DNA of 64,000 nt, taken from Roseiarcus sp050012775 (lineage in GTDB: Bacteria; Pseudomonadota; Alphaproteobacteria; Rhizobiales; Beijerinckiaceae). Position 1 is the first letter of the stretch; every line of letters begins with the position of its first letter. The position numbers were made by a program, and so were the translations under genes. Positions 8,388-16,481 of the stretch are shown here, one piece after another. The stretch is from NCBI GenBank assembly GCA_050012775.1, contig JBEKGN010000001.1, positions 248,001 to 312,000 on the forward strand, read 5' to 3'. The notes beneath the pieces were generated by a model. It was not told the DNA's origin and did no database searches. It worked only from the letters and a program-made list of their open reading frames with translations.

Positions 8388-9464
8388 CTATACATTTTCG
8401 CCGCGGATCGCCGCGATCGCCGCGTCGGTCACCGCGCGCGTCGTCGCCGCGCCGCCGAGATCGGGCGTGTGCAGCGAAGGGTCCGCGGCGACGCGCTCGA
8501 TCGCGCGCATCAAGCGATCCGCCGCGCTCCTTTCGCCGAGATGTTCGAGCATCATCGCCCCGGCCCAGAACGCGCCGATCGGATTGGCGATCCCCTTGCC
8601 GGCGATATCGAACGCCGAGCCGTGAATGGGCTCGAACATCGAGGGGAACCGGCGTTCCGGGTTGAGATTGGCGGTCGGCGCGATTCCGAGCGAGCCGGCC
8701 AGCGCCGCCGCGAGATCGGACAAAATGTCGGCATGGAGGTTCGACGCGACGATCGTGTCGAGGCTGGCCGGCTTGATCGTCATGCGCATGGTCATCGCGT
8801 CGACCAGCATCTTGTCCCAGGCGACGTCGGCGAATTCGCGCGACACTTCGGCGCCGATCTCGTCCCACATCACCATGGCGTGACGCTGCGCGTTCGACTT
8901 GGTCACGATGGTGAGCAATTTGCGCGGGCGCGAGCGCGCCAGCGCGAAGGCGAAGCGGAAAATCCGCTCGACGCCGGCCCGCGTCATGACCGACACGTCG
9001 GTGGCGACTTCGCTGGGCAGGCCCTGATGCACGCGCCCGCCGACGCCCGAATATTCGCCCTCGGAATTCTCGCGCACGATCACCCAGTCGAGTTCGGGAC
9101 CGCTGACATGGCGCAGCGGGCTGACGATCCCCGGCAGGATGCGCGTCGGACGGACATTGGCGTATTGGTCGAACGGCTGGCAGATCGCGAGGCGCAGGCC
9201 CCAGAGGCTGATGTGATCGGCCACGTCGGGCGCGCCGACGGCGCCGAAATAGATCGCGTCGTGGTTCTTGATCTGCTCGCGGCCGTCATGCGGCATCATC
9301 AGGCCGGTGGCGCGATAGTAGTCGCATCCCCAGTCGAAATGGTCGAAGCTGAATTCGAACCCGCGCTCGCGCTGCGCCAGCGCCGCGAGAACCTCGACGC
9401 CGGCGGGAATGACTTCCTTGCCGATGCCGTCGCCGGGAATGACCGCAAGTCGATAGCGCCGCAT
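8388..9464 (-). CDS. Tartrate/D-malate dehydrogenase (isopropylmalate dehydrogenase family)
   Basis: A 358-residue NAD-dependent beta-hydroxyacid oxidative decarboxylase. The N-terminus YRLAVIPGDGIGKEV is the family opening. VRENSEGEYSGVGGR near residue 140 and the metal-binding region around SNLHADILSDLAA fit the tartrate dehydrogenase/D-malate dehydrogenase (TtuC/DmlA) branch more than leucine biosynthesis. It should oxidise tartrate or D-malate with Mn or Mg and NAD. It lies alone on the minus strand, downstream of and in the same direction as a sugar-binding protein gene but separated from it by a strong terminator, so it probably has its own promoter. Confidence 0.85.
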   Translation of the reverse strand: MRRYRLAVIPGDGIGKEVIPAGVEVLAALAQRERGFEFSFDHFDWGCDYYRATGLMMPHDGREQIKNHDAIYFGAVGAPDVADHISLWGLRLAICQPFDQYANVRPTRILPGIVSPLRHVSGPELDWVIVRENSEGEYSGVGGRVHQGLPSEVATDVSVMTRAGVERIFRFAFALARSRPRKLLTIVTKSNAQRHAMVMWDEIGAEVSREFADVAWDKMLVDAMTMRMTIKPASLDTIVASNLHADILSDLAAALAGSLGIAPTANLNPERRFPSMFEPIHGSAFDIAGKGIANPIGAFWAGAMMLEHLGERSAADRLMRAIERVAADPSLHTPDLGGAATTRAVTDAAIAAIRGENV

Positions 9465-9544
9465 GAGATGGGCTCCAAAGCTTCACGCGCCCCCTCTCGT
9501 CGCTTCGCATCGACGCGGGGTCGGGCGCCGTCGCGACGTTTCGC

Positions 9545-9572
9545 AAAAACAAGGAGGCGCCGAAGCGCCTCC
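9545..9572 (-). terminator. Rho-independent terminator after the FrcB-like gene
   Basis: On the minus strand an 8-bp perfect stem GGAGGCGC/GCGCCTCC (9553-9560 with 9565-9572) closes a TTCG tetraloop and is followed by TTGTTTTT (9545-9552). It lies 43 bases after the stop of the binding-protein gene and separates it from the tartrate dehydrogenase gene. Confidence 0.85.
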
Positions 9573-9614
9573 CATTCGATCTTGCGCCGAGGCCAATGCG
9601 GCGCCGCAGACCTA

Positions 9615-10607
9615 TTATTTCTGGATGCAGGTGTCCGCCGTCGCCATGGTGCACTCGTCGAGGCCGGTGAAGACGGGATCGTCGACCTTCTTGCCTTCGA
9701 CCAGGTCGATCATGACCGTCGGCGCCTTGTATCCCATCTCGAACGGACGCTGGCCCACCAGCGCTTCCACGCGGCCTTCCTTAGCCAGCGGGACTTCGTC
9801 GCCGATCGTGTCCGCGGCGACGATCACCAGCGACTTGTCGGCGATCTGCTTCTTGTACTGATCGGTGAGTTGCCGATAGGGCTGCGGCGCGCCGAACAGC
9901 GGCCAGCCGCCCTCGATCACGAAGGCGTCGAGCTTCGGATTGGCCGTCAGAATGTCGGACATCGCCTGCACGCCCTTCGGGCCGTCGTCATTGGTGAAGA
10001 CCGGGCAGCCCGCGATCTCGGTCCAGCCGCCCTCGCCCTTCAGCATGTCGAGGCCTTTCTTGCCCGACAGCGAGTCACGCGTGCCCGACGCGCGGCGCAG
10101 AATATTGTCCGCGGCGGCGTTGCCCTCGATCAAGCAGACCGTGCCGCCCTTCGGCTCGGCCTTCTTCAGATATTCCCCGAGCCTGAAGCCCATGAGATAG
10201 TTGTCGGTGCCGAGATAGGTCTTGCGCAGCGCCGAATCTTCTTTCTTGAGGTCGGCGTCGACCGTCATGATCGGAATTTTCGGGTTGGCGGCCTTGATCG
10301 CATTGGCGATCAGCGGCGCGTTCGACGGAGAAATCGCGACGGCCGCCGTGTCGGACTTGCCGAGGATGTCGGCGACGATCTGCGCCTCGCCGGCTTCGTC
10401 CGACGTCGACGCCGGGCCTGTGTAGAAGCAGTTGTAAGGCGAACTGGCGTTCTCCTTGTTCCACTTCTCGCAGCCTTGGTGGATCGCCTCGAAAAATGGA
10501 TTGTCGAGACCTTTGACGATGATGACGAGCTGCTTCTTTTGCGCCAGGGCTGAACTCGCCGACAGAGCGAGCGCCGCGGCGGCCAACGCGAATGCGACCT
10601 TCTTCAT
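9615..10607 (-). CDS. Sugar ABC transporter substrate-binding protein (FrcB/RbsB-like)
   Basis: A 330-residue periplasmic binding protein of the ribose/fructose (CUT2, type I fold) class. The signal peptide runs to about SSALA at residue 22. The mature protein opens QLVIIVKGLDNPFFEAIHQG, and the hinge-region phrases ISPSNAPLIANAIKAA and AFVIEGGWPLFG fit sugar-binding proteins of this fold. It is divergent from an ATPase and a permease of the same CUT2 class 480 bp away, so the three make one importer split over two transcripts. Similarity to FrcB suggests fructose or a related monosaccharide, without proof. Confidence 0.85.
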   Translation of the reverse strand: MKKVAFALAAAALALSASSALAQKKQLVIIVKGLDNPFFEAIHQGCEKWNKENASSPYNCFYTGPASTSDEAGEAQIVADILGKSDTAAVAISPSNAPLIANAIKAANPKIPIMTVDADLKKEDSALRKTYLGTDNYLMGFRLGEYLKKAEPKGGTVCLIEGNAAADNILRRASGTRDSLSGKKGLDMLKGEGGWTEIAGCPVFTNDDGPKGVQAMSDILTANPKLDAFVIEGGWPLFGAPQPYRQLTDQYKKQIADKSLVIVAADTIGDEVPLAKEGRVEALVGQRPFEMGYKAPTVMIDLVEGKKVDDPVFTGLDECTMATADTCIQK

Positions 10608-11091
10608 TGCCTTCCTCCCAGGTTTGGCGGCCCCGCGAGAATTCGCGGAGCGCCAAGCTCTTCGAATGACGAGTCCCAGGGCGCGCCGCGGCCGGGCCGC
10701 GAGTTTATGGCCCGCAAGCCGACGGAACGTATCCTTGGCGATCCATCCTCATGGCGCGCGCTCGCGCCCATTCGGGCTGTCGGCGCGCAATCTCGTCAAA
10801 CAATCTCGTGGGAAAGCTGGGCCGGTATGGTCCGCGGAATTCGAGGAAAATAACTGGCTCTCGCCGCATCCGTCGACGATCGCGTCCGCTCCGGCCTTGG
10901 CGGTCCCAAAAGCTTGTTCTAGGCTAGTCGCGATATCGCGGAGCGTCAATCCAATTGTCGTACAAAATGCGCCAAAGCATTGACGCGGCAACGCAGGCTC
11001 GGTAACTCACTGCAAAGATCGGGGCCGGGAAATCGGCGCCGACGAGGAGATGCGCGGAATCGACGCGTCGAACGGGAGGTCGGGCGCAGCT
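10608..11091. promoter_or_regulatory. Divergent control region between the FrcB-like and FrcA-like genes
   Basis: These 484 bases hold no gene I can support. Three symmetric elements lie in the 3' half: a 12-bp perfect palindrome CGCGATATCGCG (10929-10940), TTGTCGTACAA (10955-10965), and an 8-bp inverted pair GCGTCAAT/ATTGACGC (10943-10950 and 10979-10986) that brackets it. The middle one fits the operator consensus T-N-GT-N3-AC-N-A of FadR-subfamily GntR regulators exactly. Both transcripts of the importer could be controlled here. No matching regulator gene lies adjacent. Confidence 0.5.
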
Positions 11092-11835
11092 ATGGCGATC
11101 CTTGAATTGGAGAACGTCTCCAAGCATTTTGGCGCCATCCACGCCCTCAACGACGTTTCGATCAAGCTGGAGGCCGGTCAGGTCGTCGGGCTGATGGGCG
11201 ACAATGGGGCGGGGAAATCCACGCTGGTGAAAATCATCGCGGGCAATTACCGCCCCTCGCACGGCGCCATCCGGATGGACGGCGCCGAACTGGTGATGCA
11301 CCGTCCGGTCGAAGCGCGCCAGCACGGCATCGAGATCGTCCATCAGGATCTCGCGCTCTGCGACAACCTGACCGCCGCCGCCAACGTCTTTCTCGGCCGC
11401 GAAAAGCACAAAGGCGTCGGCCCGTTCAAAATCCTCGATTACGCCACGATGTATCGGCGCGCCGCCGAAATCTTCACCGAGCTGAAATCCGAGACGCGGC
11501 CGCGCGATCTGGTGCGGCAGATGTCCGGCGGCCAACGCCAGGCGGTCGCGATCGCCCGCACGCGCCTGTCCGACGCCAAGATCGTGCTGATGGACGAGCC
11601 GACCGCGGCCATTTCGGTGCGACAGGTCGCCGAAGTGCTGAGCCTCATTCAACGCCTGCGCGACCGCGGCGTCGCGATCGTGCTGATCAGCCACCGCATG
11701 CCGGACGTCTTCAGCGTGGCCGATCGCATCGTCGTCCTGCGCAGGGGTCGCAAGGTCGCCGACAAGGCGATCGCGGCGAGTTCGCCCGAGGAAGTGACCG
11801 GGTTGATCACCGGCGCCATCGACAACGCATTCTGA
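11092..11835 (+). CDS. Sugar ABC transporter ATP-binding protein (FrcA-like, single ATPase domain)
   Basis: A 247-residue ATPase with one ABC domain: Walker A GDNGAGKST near residue 38, signature MSGGQRQAVAIARTRL, Walker B IVLMDEPTAAISVRQ. CUT2 ATPases usually carry two fused domains as in RbsA; the FrcA branch has one, which fits the length here. I chose ATG 11092 (MAILELENVSKHFG) because the family starts there and GGGAGG lies 12 bases upstream. An in-frame ATG at 11050 would add 14 unlikely residues. The permease gene follows 44 bases downstream. Confidence 0.88.
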   Translation: MAILELENVSKHFGAIHALNDVSIKLEAGQVVGLMGDNGAGKSTLVKIIAGNYRPSHGAIRMDGAELVMHRPVEARQHGIEIVHQDLALCDNLTAAANVFLGREKHKGVGPFKILDYATMYRRAAEIFTELKSETRPRDLVRQMSGGQRQAVAIARTRLSDAKIVLMDEPTAAISVRQVAEVLSLIQRLRDRGVAIVLISHRMPDVFSVADRIVVLRRGRKVADKAIAASSPEEVTGLITGAIDNAF

Positions 11836-11879
11836 CGACGGATCGCGGCACGACGCTCAACCGAATTAAGGCTCAGACC

Positions 11880-12878
11880 ATGGCAAGCGCTTTGGACGTT
11901 CCCACGCAGCAGCGCCAAAACGACTGGGTTTCCTGGCTGACGTCGCGCCAGGCGTTCTGGGTCTTTTTGGCGGTCGTCCTGGCGTGCCTGTTTCTGTCCT
12001 TCGCGACGAATTCCTTCGCCACCACGAACAACCTCTTCAACATAACGCGCAACTTCACCTTCACCGCCGTCATCGCGCTCGGCATGACGATCGTCATCAT
12101 CACTGGCGGCATCGATCTCTCGGTCGGATCGGTGCTTTGCCTGTGCAGCATGATCCTCGCCGTCGTCATGCATGCGGGCTACAGCATCGAGATCGGAATC
12201 GCCGCGTCGCTGGGAACGGCGCTGATCATCGGCGCGATCAACGGCGTGCTGATCGCCTATCTCGGCATTCCGCCGTTCGTGGTCACGCTCGGCATGTTGT
12301 CCATCGCCCGTTCGCTGGCGATGGTCGCCTCCAACAACACCGTCGTGTTCCAGTTCGGCCCCGATCAGGACAAGTTGCTTTTTCTCGGCGGCGGCGCGCT
12401 GCTGTTTGGAATTTCGAACCCCGTCGTCTACATGGTCGCGCTGGCGCTGATTGCCGGCTTCACCTTGCGCTGGACCCGATTTGGCCGCTATGTCTTTTCC
12501 ATCGGCGGCAATGAAAAGGCGGCGACCCTGACCGGCGTGCCGGTTCGCCGGATCAAGGTCGCGGTCTACATCATTTCGTCGCTTTCGGCGGGCATCGCCG
12601 GCATTATCGAAACCGGTTGGCTCGGCGCGGTCACCACCAATCTCGGCGCCGGCATGGAACTGCAGGTCATCGCCGCCGCGGTCATCGGCGGCGCCAATCT
12701 GGCCGGCGGCATCGGCACGGCGTTCGGCGCGCTGATCGGCTCGGCCTTGATCGAGGTCATCCGCAACAGCCTCAGCCTTCTCGGCATCAACGCCTTCTGG
12801 CAGGGAACCTTCGTCGGCGGCTTCATCATCATCGCGGTGACGTTCGATCGCATCAGGAATTTCAGCCAGACCGAATAG
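11880..12878 (+). CDS. Sugar ABC transporter permease (FrcC/RbsC-like)
   Basis: A 332-residue membrane protein with eight to ten hydrophobic segments and the RbsC-family phrases ALGMTIVIITGGIDLSVGS and AAAVIGGANLAGGIGTAFGA. It forms the homodimeric channel of a CUT2 monosaccharide importer with the FrcA-like ATPase upstream and the divergent FrcB-like binding protein. It is followed within 50 bases by an SDR gene, which probably acts on the imported sugar or its derivative. Confidence 0.9.
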   Translation: MASALDVPTQQRQNDWVSWLTSRQAFWVFLAVVLACLFLSFATNSFATTNNLFNITRNFTFTAVIALGMTIVIITGGIDLSVGSVLCLCSMILAVVMHAGYSIEIGIAASLGTALIIGAINGVLIAYLGIPPFVVTLGMLSIARSLAMVASNNTVVFQFGPDQDKLLFLGGGALLFGISNPVVYMVALALIAGFTLRWTRFGRYVFSIGGNEKAATLTGVPVRRIKVAVYIISSLSAGIAGIIETGWLGAVTTNLGAGMELQVIAAAVIGGANLAGGIGTAFGALIGSALIEVIRNSLSLLGINAFWQGTFVGGFIIIAVTFDRIRNFSQTE

Positions 12879-12924
12879 GCCCCAACGCTCACGCCACGCT
12901 TCGTCAATGGAGTCGAGAAACACC

Positions 12925-13824
12925 ATGTCCGCGAAACGCATCGTCTTCACCGGAGGAACCGGCAAGGCCGGTCGGCACGCATTGGCCCATCTCATCGTCA
13001 AGGGCCATCATGTCCTCAATGTCGACCTGAAGCCGCTCGATGTGCCCGGCGTCAACACGTTGATCGCCGATCTCACCGACAGCGGCCAGGCCTTCAATGC
13101 GCTGACCACGCATTTCGGCTTCGAGGGTTTCGACCTCGGCCGCGCCCCGCGCGCGCCGGACGCCGTCGTGCATTTCGCGGCGATCCCGCGCGTGCTGATC
13201 CAGCCGGACAACGCGACCTTCGCCACCAATGTCGTGAGCACGTACAACGTGATCGAAGCGGCGATGAAGCTCGGCGTGCGCAAGGTCGTGATCGCGTCGA
13301 GCGAGACGACCTACGGCGTCTGCTTCGCCGAAGGCGACAAGGACTTTCACAGCTTCCCGCTCGAGGAAGACTACGACGTCGATCCGATGGACAGCTACGG
13401 CCTCTCCAAGGTCTGCAACGAGAAGACCGCGCGCGCCTTCGCGATGCGCTACGGGGCCGACATCTACGCCTTGCGCATCGGCAACGTCATCGAGCCGCAC
13501 GAGTACGCCCAGTTCGAGGCCTTCCAGGCCGATCCGATGATGCGCAAGCGCAACGCCTGGAGCTATATCGATGCGCGCGACCTCGGCGAGATCGTGCATC
13601 TCTGCCTGGAGAAGGACGGACTCGGCTTCCAGGTCTTCAACGCCGTCAACGACACGATCACTCTCGACATCCCGACGCGCGACTTCCTCGCGCGCCATTG
13701 CCCCGGCGTTCCCGTCACGCGCCCGCTCGACAAATTCGAGGCGCCGCTGTCGAACCGCAAGGCGCGCGAAGTGTTGGGATTCAAGGAGGCGCACGATTGG
13801 CGCCAATACGTGCGCCGGGGTTAA
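12925..13824 (+). CDS. NAD-dependent epimerase/dehydratase-like extended SDR
   Basis: A 299-residue extended short-chain dehydrogenase. The Rossmann motif is FTGGTGKAGR near residue 8 (TGGxGKxG, a variant of TGxxGxxG). The catalytic pair is in DSYGLSKVCNEK near residue 155 (YxxxK), with the upstream serine in IASSETTYG. It resembles proteins annotated as nucleoside-diphosphate-sugar epimerases or uronate dehydrogenase-like enzymes. I chose ATG 12925 (MSAKRIVFTGG) over ATG 12907 because the nucleotide fold then starts at residue 5 as usual. It ends the FrcA-FrcC transcript, so a sugar-related reaction is likely, but the substrate is unknown. Confidence 0.8.
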   Translation: MSAKRIVFTGGTGKAGRHALAHLIVKGHHVLNVDLKPLDVPGVNTLIADLTDSGQAFNALTTHFGFEGFDLGRAPRAPDAVVHFAAIPRVLIQPDNATFATNVVSTYNVIEAAMKLGVRKVVIASSETTYGVCFAEGDKDFHSFPLEEDYDVDPMDSYGLSKVCNEKTARAFAMRYGADIYALRIGNVIEPHEYAQFEAFQADPMMRKRNAWSYIDARDLGEIVHLCLEKDGLGFQVFNAVNDTITLDIPTRDFLARHCPGVPVTRPLDKFEAPLSNRKAREVLGFKEAHDWRQYVRRG

Positions 13825-13976
13825 CGCCGGCCGACCGGCGCGATCAGCCTGAACGACGCCATCGGGCGGCGAAAGCCGCCTTCCGGCAGCGCTCTAGCGG
13901 TGAAGATGCGCCGATTCCGGCGCGGATTTCCCGGCGCCAAGCGTCTTTCCGGCCCGCGAAAGCGTCCTGCCGGCCG

Positions 13977-14252
13977 TCAGTGGCGGTATTGCTGAATGCG
14001 CGTGGTGCGCAGGCCGGCGAGGCCGAATTGATCGATCGAGACCTGCCAGCTGAGGAATTCGTCGACCGTCAGGGTGTATCGGGAACACGCCTCTTCGAGC
14101 GAAAGGAGGCCGCCGCGCACGGCGGCGACGACTTCGGCCTTGCGGCGAATGACCCAACGCTTGGTCGACGGGGGCGGCAAATCCGCGATCGTCAGCGGAC
14201 TGCCGTCCGGACCGATGACGTATTTCACTCTCGGTCGAAGCGCTTCACTCAT
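13977..14252 (-). CDS. sciP: SciP, CtrA-inhibiting transcription factor (DUF1153)
   Basis: A 91-residue small helix-turn-helix protein with the very conserved SciP body: RPRVKYVIGPDGSPLT, then TKRWVIRRKAEVVAAV, then LSLEEACSRYTLTVDEFLSW. In Caulobacter SciP binds CtrA in G1 and blocks CtrA from activating its promoters. I chose ATG 14252 (MSEALRPRVKYV), which matches the family start; an ATG 39 bases upstream would add an atypical tail. A near-perfect CtrA box lies 55 bases upstream and a GANTC methylation site (14255-14259) lies just before the start codon, both in line with cell-cycle control. mnmA is divergent. Confidence 0.93.
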   Translation of the reverse strand: MSEALRPRVKYVIGPDGSPLTIADLPPPSTKRWVIRRKAEVVAAVRGGLLSLEEACSRYTLTVDEFLSWQVSIDQFGLAGLRTTRIQQYRH

Positions 14253-14306
14253 TTGACTCTCACACCCGAACGCAAGTTCAACTTCATGCACTCTATCGCC
14301 CGCGAC

Positions 14307-14321
14307 TTAAGATTTACCTAA
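14307..14321. promoter_or_regulatory. CtrA box upstream of sciP (TTAA-N7-CTAA)
   Basis: TTAA at 14307-14310, seven bases, then CTAA at 14318-14321: one mismatch to the CtrA consensus TTAA-N7-TTAA. It lies 55 bases before the sciP start in an otherwise GC-rich genome. sciP is a known CtrA-activated gene in Caulobacter, so the site fits. The rest of the 266-base gap between sciP and mnmA shows nothing else I can name. Confidence 0.65.
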
Positions 14322-14518
14322 GCGCGACGTGATGAAATTCATAACAAAGTGTTTCAAAACGTACTGATTTTTTTCGATATTGTCGGCGCCGCGAGCGCCC
14401 GAGCGGACCGCGCCCGCCACGGGCCGGGCCGATGGGCCGCGACATTTTCCCCCATGCCGCTGGCGTCCGATGATATAAGAACGAAATAGATGGCCTGATC
14501 GGCCTCGGACGAAACCTG

Positions 14519-15688
14519 ATGTTGGCCCCGCAAATCACTCGAGTCGCTTCGGCGCGCCCTCTCAATAGCCTCGGCCTGGCCAAGGCCCCCGAAGATACGC
14601 GCGTCGTCGTCGCGATGTCCGGCGGCGTGGACTCGAGCGTCGTCGCGGCGCTGCTGGCCCGCGACGGCTACGACGTCGTCGGCGTCACCATGCAACTCTA
14701 CGATCATGGCGCGGCGACGCACCGCAAGGGCGCCTGCTGCGCCGGCCAGGACATCCACGACGCGCGCGACGTCGCCGCGCGCCTCGGCGTCCCCCACTAT
14801 GTCCTGGATTACGAGACGCGATTTCGCGAGAAGGTCATCGAGCCCTTCGCGCGCGCCTATATTTCGGGGGAAACCCCGATTCCCTGCGTGGCCTGCAATC
14901 AATACATGAAGTTCGCCGACCTGTTCGAAGCCGCCAGGGATCTGGGCGCGGACATTCTCGCGACCGGCCATTACGTCGTGTCGGACGACGACGGCCGCGG
15001 CGGGCGCGCCCTCTATCGCGCGGCGGACGCCGAGCGCGACCAAAGCTATTTTCTCTTCGCCACGACGCGCGAGCAGCTCTCGCTGCTGCGGTTTCCCCTG
15101 GGCGCGCTGCCCAAGCCCGAAGTGCGCGCCCTGGCGCATGAATTCGGCCTGGCGATCGCCGACAAGGCGGACAGCCAGGACATCTGCTTCGTGCCGGCGG
15201 GCCATTACAGTCAGATGATCGAGCGCCTGCTGCCCGGCGCCGCCGAGGCCGGCGACATCGTCCATATCGACGGCCGGGTGCTCGGCCGCCACGCCGGCAT
15301 CCTGCATTACACCATCGGGCAGCGGCGCGGCCTGGGGATCGCGGCCGCGGAGCCGCTCTACGTCGTCGCGCTCGACGCGCGCGCGGCGCGGGTCGTCGTC
15401 GGGCCCCGCCAGGCCCTCGAAATCAGGCGGATTCACTTGCGCGACGTCAACTGGATCGGCGAGGGACGTTTTGCCGATATTCCGGCGCGGGGATTGCCCA
15501 TCGCCGCGCGCGTGCGTTCGACCCGCCCGCCCGTTCCCGCGACGCTTCTTCCCGGCGGCCAAATCGAATTCGACGAACCCGAGAACGGCGTTTCGCCCGG
15601 ACAGGCCTGCGTCTTCTACGCCTCGTGCGACCCGCGCGCCCGAGTCCTCGGCGGCGGCTTCATCATGGGCGGGGACGCTTCCGCCTAG
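14519..15688 (+). CDS. mnmA: tRNA-specific 2-thiouridylase MnmA
   Basis: A 389-residue enzyme that thiolates U34 of Lys, Glu and Gln tRNAs using ATP and sulfur relayed to an active-site cysteine. The PP-loop AMSGGVDSS lies near residue 32. The catalytic cysteines are in PCVACNQYMKF and in DSQDICFVPAGHY, and the C-terminal beta-barrel follows with GQACVFY. The N-terminal 25 residues before the PP-loop are a normal alphaproteobacterial extension. It is divergent from sciP and followed by a DUF1192 gene 189 bases downstream. Confidence 0.95.
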   Translation: MLAPQITRVASARPLNSLGLAKAPEDTRVVVAMSGGVDSSVVAALLARDGYDVVGVTMQLYDHGAATHRKGACCAGQDIHDARDVAARLGVPHYVLDYETRFREKVIEPFARAYISGETPIPCVACNQYMKFADLFEAARDLGADILATGHYVVSDDDGRGGRALYRAADAERDQSYFLFATTREQLSLLRFPLGALPKPEVRALAHEFGLAIADKADSQDICFVPAGHYSQMIERLLPGAAEAGDIVHIDGRVLGRHAGILHYTIGQRRGLGIAAAEPLYVVALDARAARVVVGPRQALEIRRIHLRDVNWIGEGRFADIPARGLPIAARVRSTRPPVPATLLPGGQIEFDEPENGVSPGQACVFYASCDPRARVLGGGFIMGGDASA

Positions 15689-15876
15689 GGCGGCGCCTGG
15701 AGATCTTCGACCGCCCGCGCCACCGCAGGCTCGTCGACGTCGACGAGCGCGACATTCGCGCCTTCGGCCAATCCACGGAACCGCGCGCCGAGGCGCCAAC
15801 TGGGCAAACCCGCGGAAATCGCGGTATGCTTTCGCCTCGCGGATCGGCGCAATCGATTTTTCGAGGAGACGCGGCC

Positions 15877-16083
15877 ATGGGCGCTTTCGACGAGGACGCT
15901 TTGTTCGGCGCCAAGCGCCCGAAGCCTGCGGCCCATGAAATCGGGCAGCCGCTGGACGATCTCTCCGCGCCCGAACTGGCGGAGCGAATCGAGACGCTCA
16001 GGCGGGAAATTGCGAGGCTGGAAAGCGCCATCAAGGCGCGCGAGGCCACTCGGGACGCGGCGAGCGCATTCTTCAAGGCCTAG
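15877..16083 (+). CDS. Small DUF1192-family protein
   Basis: A 68-residue acidic protein whose middle (LDDLSAPELAERIETLRREI) is the DUF1192 signature, followed by a predicted coiled coil to the C-terminus. GAGGAG eight bases before ATG 15877 decides the start; an in-frame frame upstream overlaps mnmA and is not credible. DUF1192 genes commonly sit near rcdA in alphaproteobacteria as far as I recall. The function is unknown. Confidence 0.8.
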   Translation: MGAFDEDALFGAKRPKPAAHEIGQPLDDLSAPELAERIETLRREIARLESAIKAREATRDAASAFFKA

Positions 16084-16213
16084 AGACCACTGTTTCGGAC
16101 GGCTTGTCGCATTTTGGCGCACATGGCGTAGCGCGAGCCGTCGACAATGTTAGGATTTACGAATTTCGCGGCCGCACCGCCGCCTTGGTGACCTCTCGTT
16201 AACGATTATCAAT

Positions 16214-16320
16214 TATGAATCGATTCAACCCAAGTTTCGGGTTCTGAATGGCTCCTATCCGTTCTGTTCGATGCCTCCCATCGTCTAATCTCTTAGCCGC
16301 CTCCGGGCGGCTATTTTTTT
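16214..16320 (+). ncRNA. Candidate small RNA with intrinsic terminator
   Basis: The 398-base gap before rcdA holds a compact RNA-like structure. A 5' stem-loop has core AACCC/GGGTT (16227-16231 with 16239-16243) and outer ATTC/GAAT (16223-16226 with 16246-16249). A single-stranded pyrimidine-rich stretch follows with CCTCCC (16275-16280), complementary to ribosome binding sites, and then a perfect terminator. That is the architecture of trans-acting alphaproteobacterial small RNAs. The 5' end is a guess from the first stem. Alternatively the terminator simply ends the DUF1192 transcript 210 bases downstream of its stop. Confidence 0.45.
16294..16320 (+). terminator. Rho-independent terminator
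   Basis: A perfect 8-bp stem TAGCCGCC/GGCGGCTA (16294-16301 with 16306-16313) with a TCCG loop and seven T's. It is one of the strongest intrinsic terminators in the window and insulates rcdA from upstream transcription. Confidence 0.9.
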
Positions 16321-16337
16321 GCATTGTTCGCAATTCA

Positions 16338-16352
16338 TTAACGGTCTGTTAA
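16338..16352. promoter_or_regulatory. Perfect CtrA box upstream of rcdA (TTAA-N7-TTAA)
   Basis: TTAA at 16338-16341 and TTAA at 16349-16352, seven bases apart, match the CtrA consensus exactly. The box is 130 bases before the rcdA start and 18 bases after the terminator, so it can only serve rcdA on this strand. rcdA expression depends on CtrA in Caulobacter. Confidence 0.75.
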
Positions 16353-16481
16353 CCTTATCAAAAAGTAAACAAGCGCACCGCGCGAGGCGGCGTTAATCTT
16401 GCGTTGGTCCGTCGGAACGCGCGGCGCGCTCGAAATCGGCACGCCTCGGGCGTCAAACCCGTGCGGACAGGAGAACGAATC

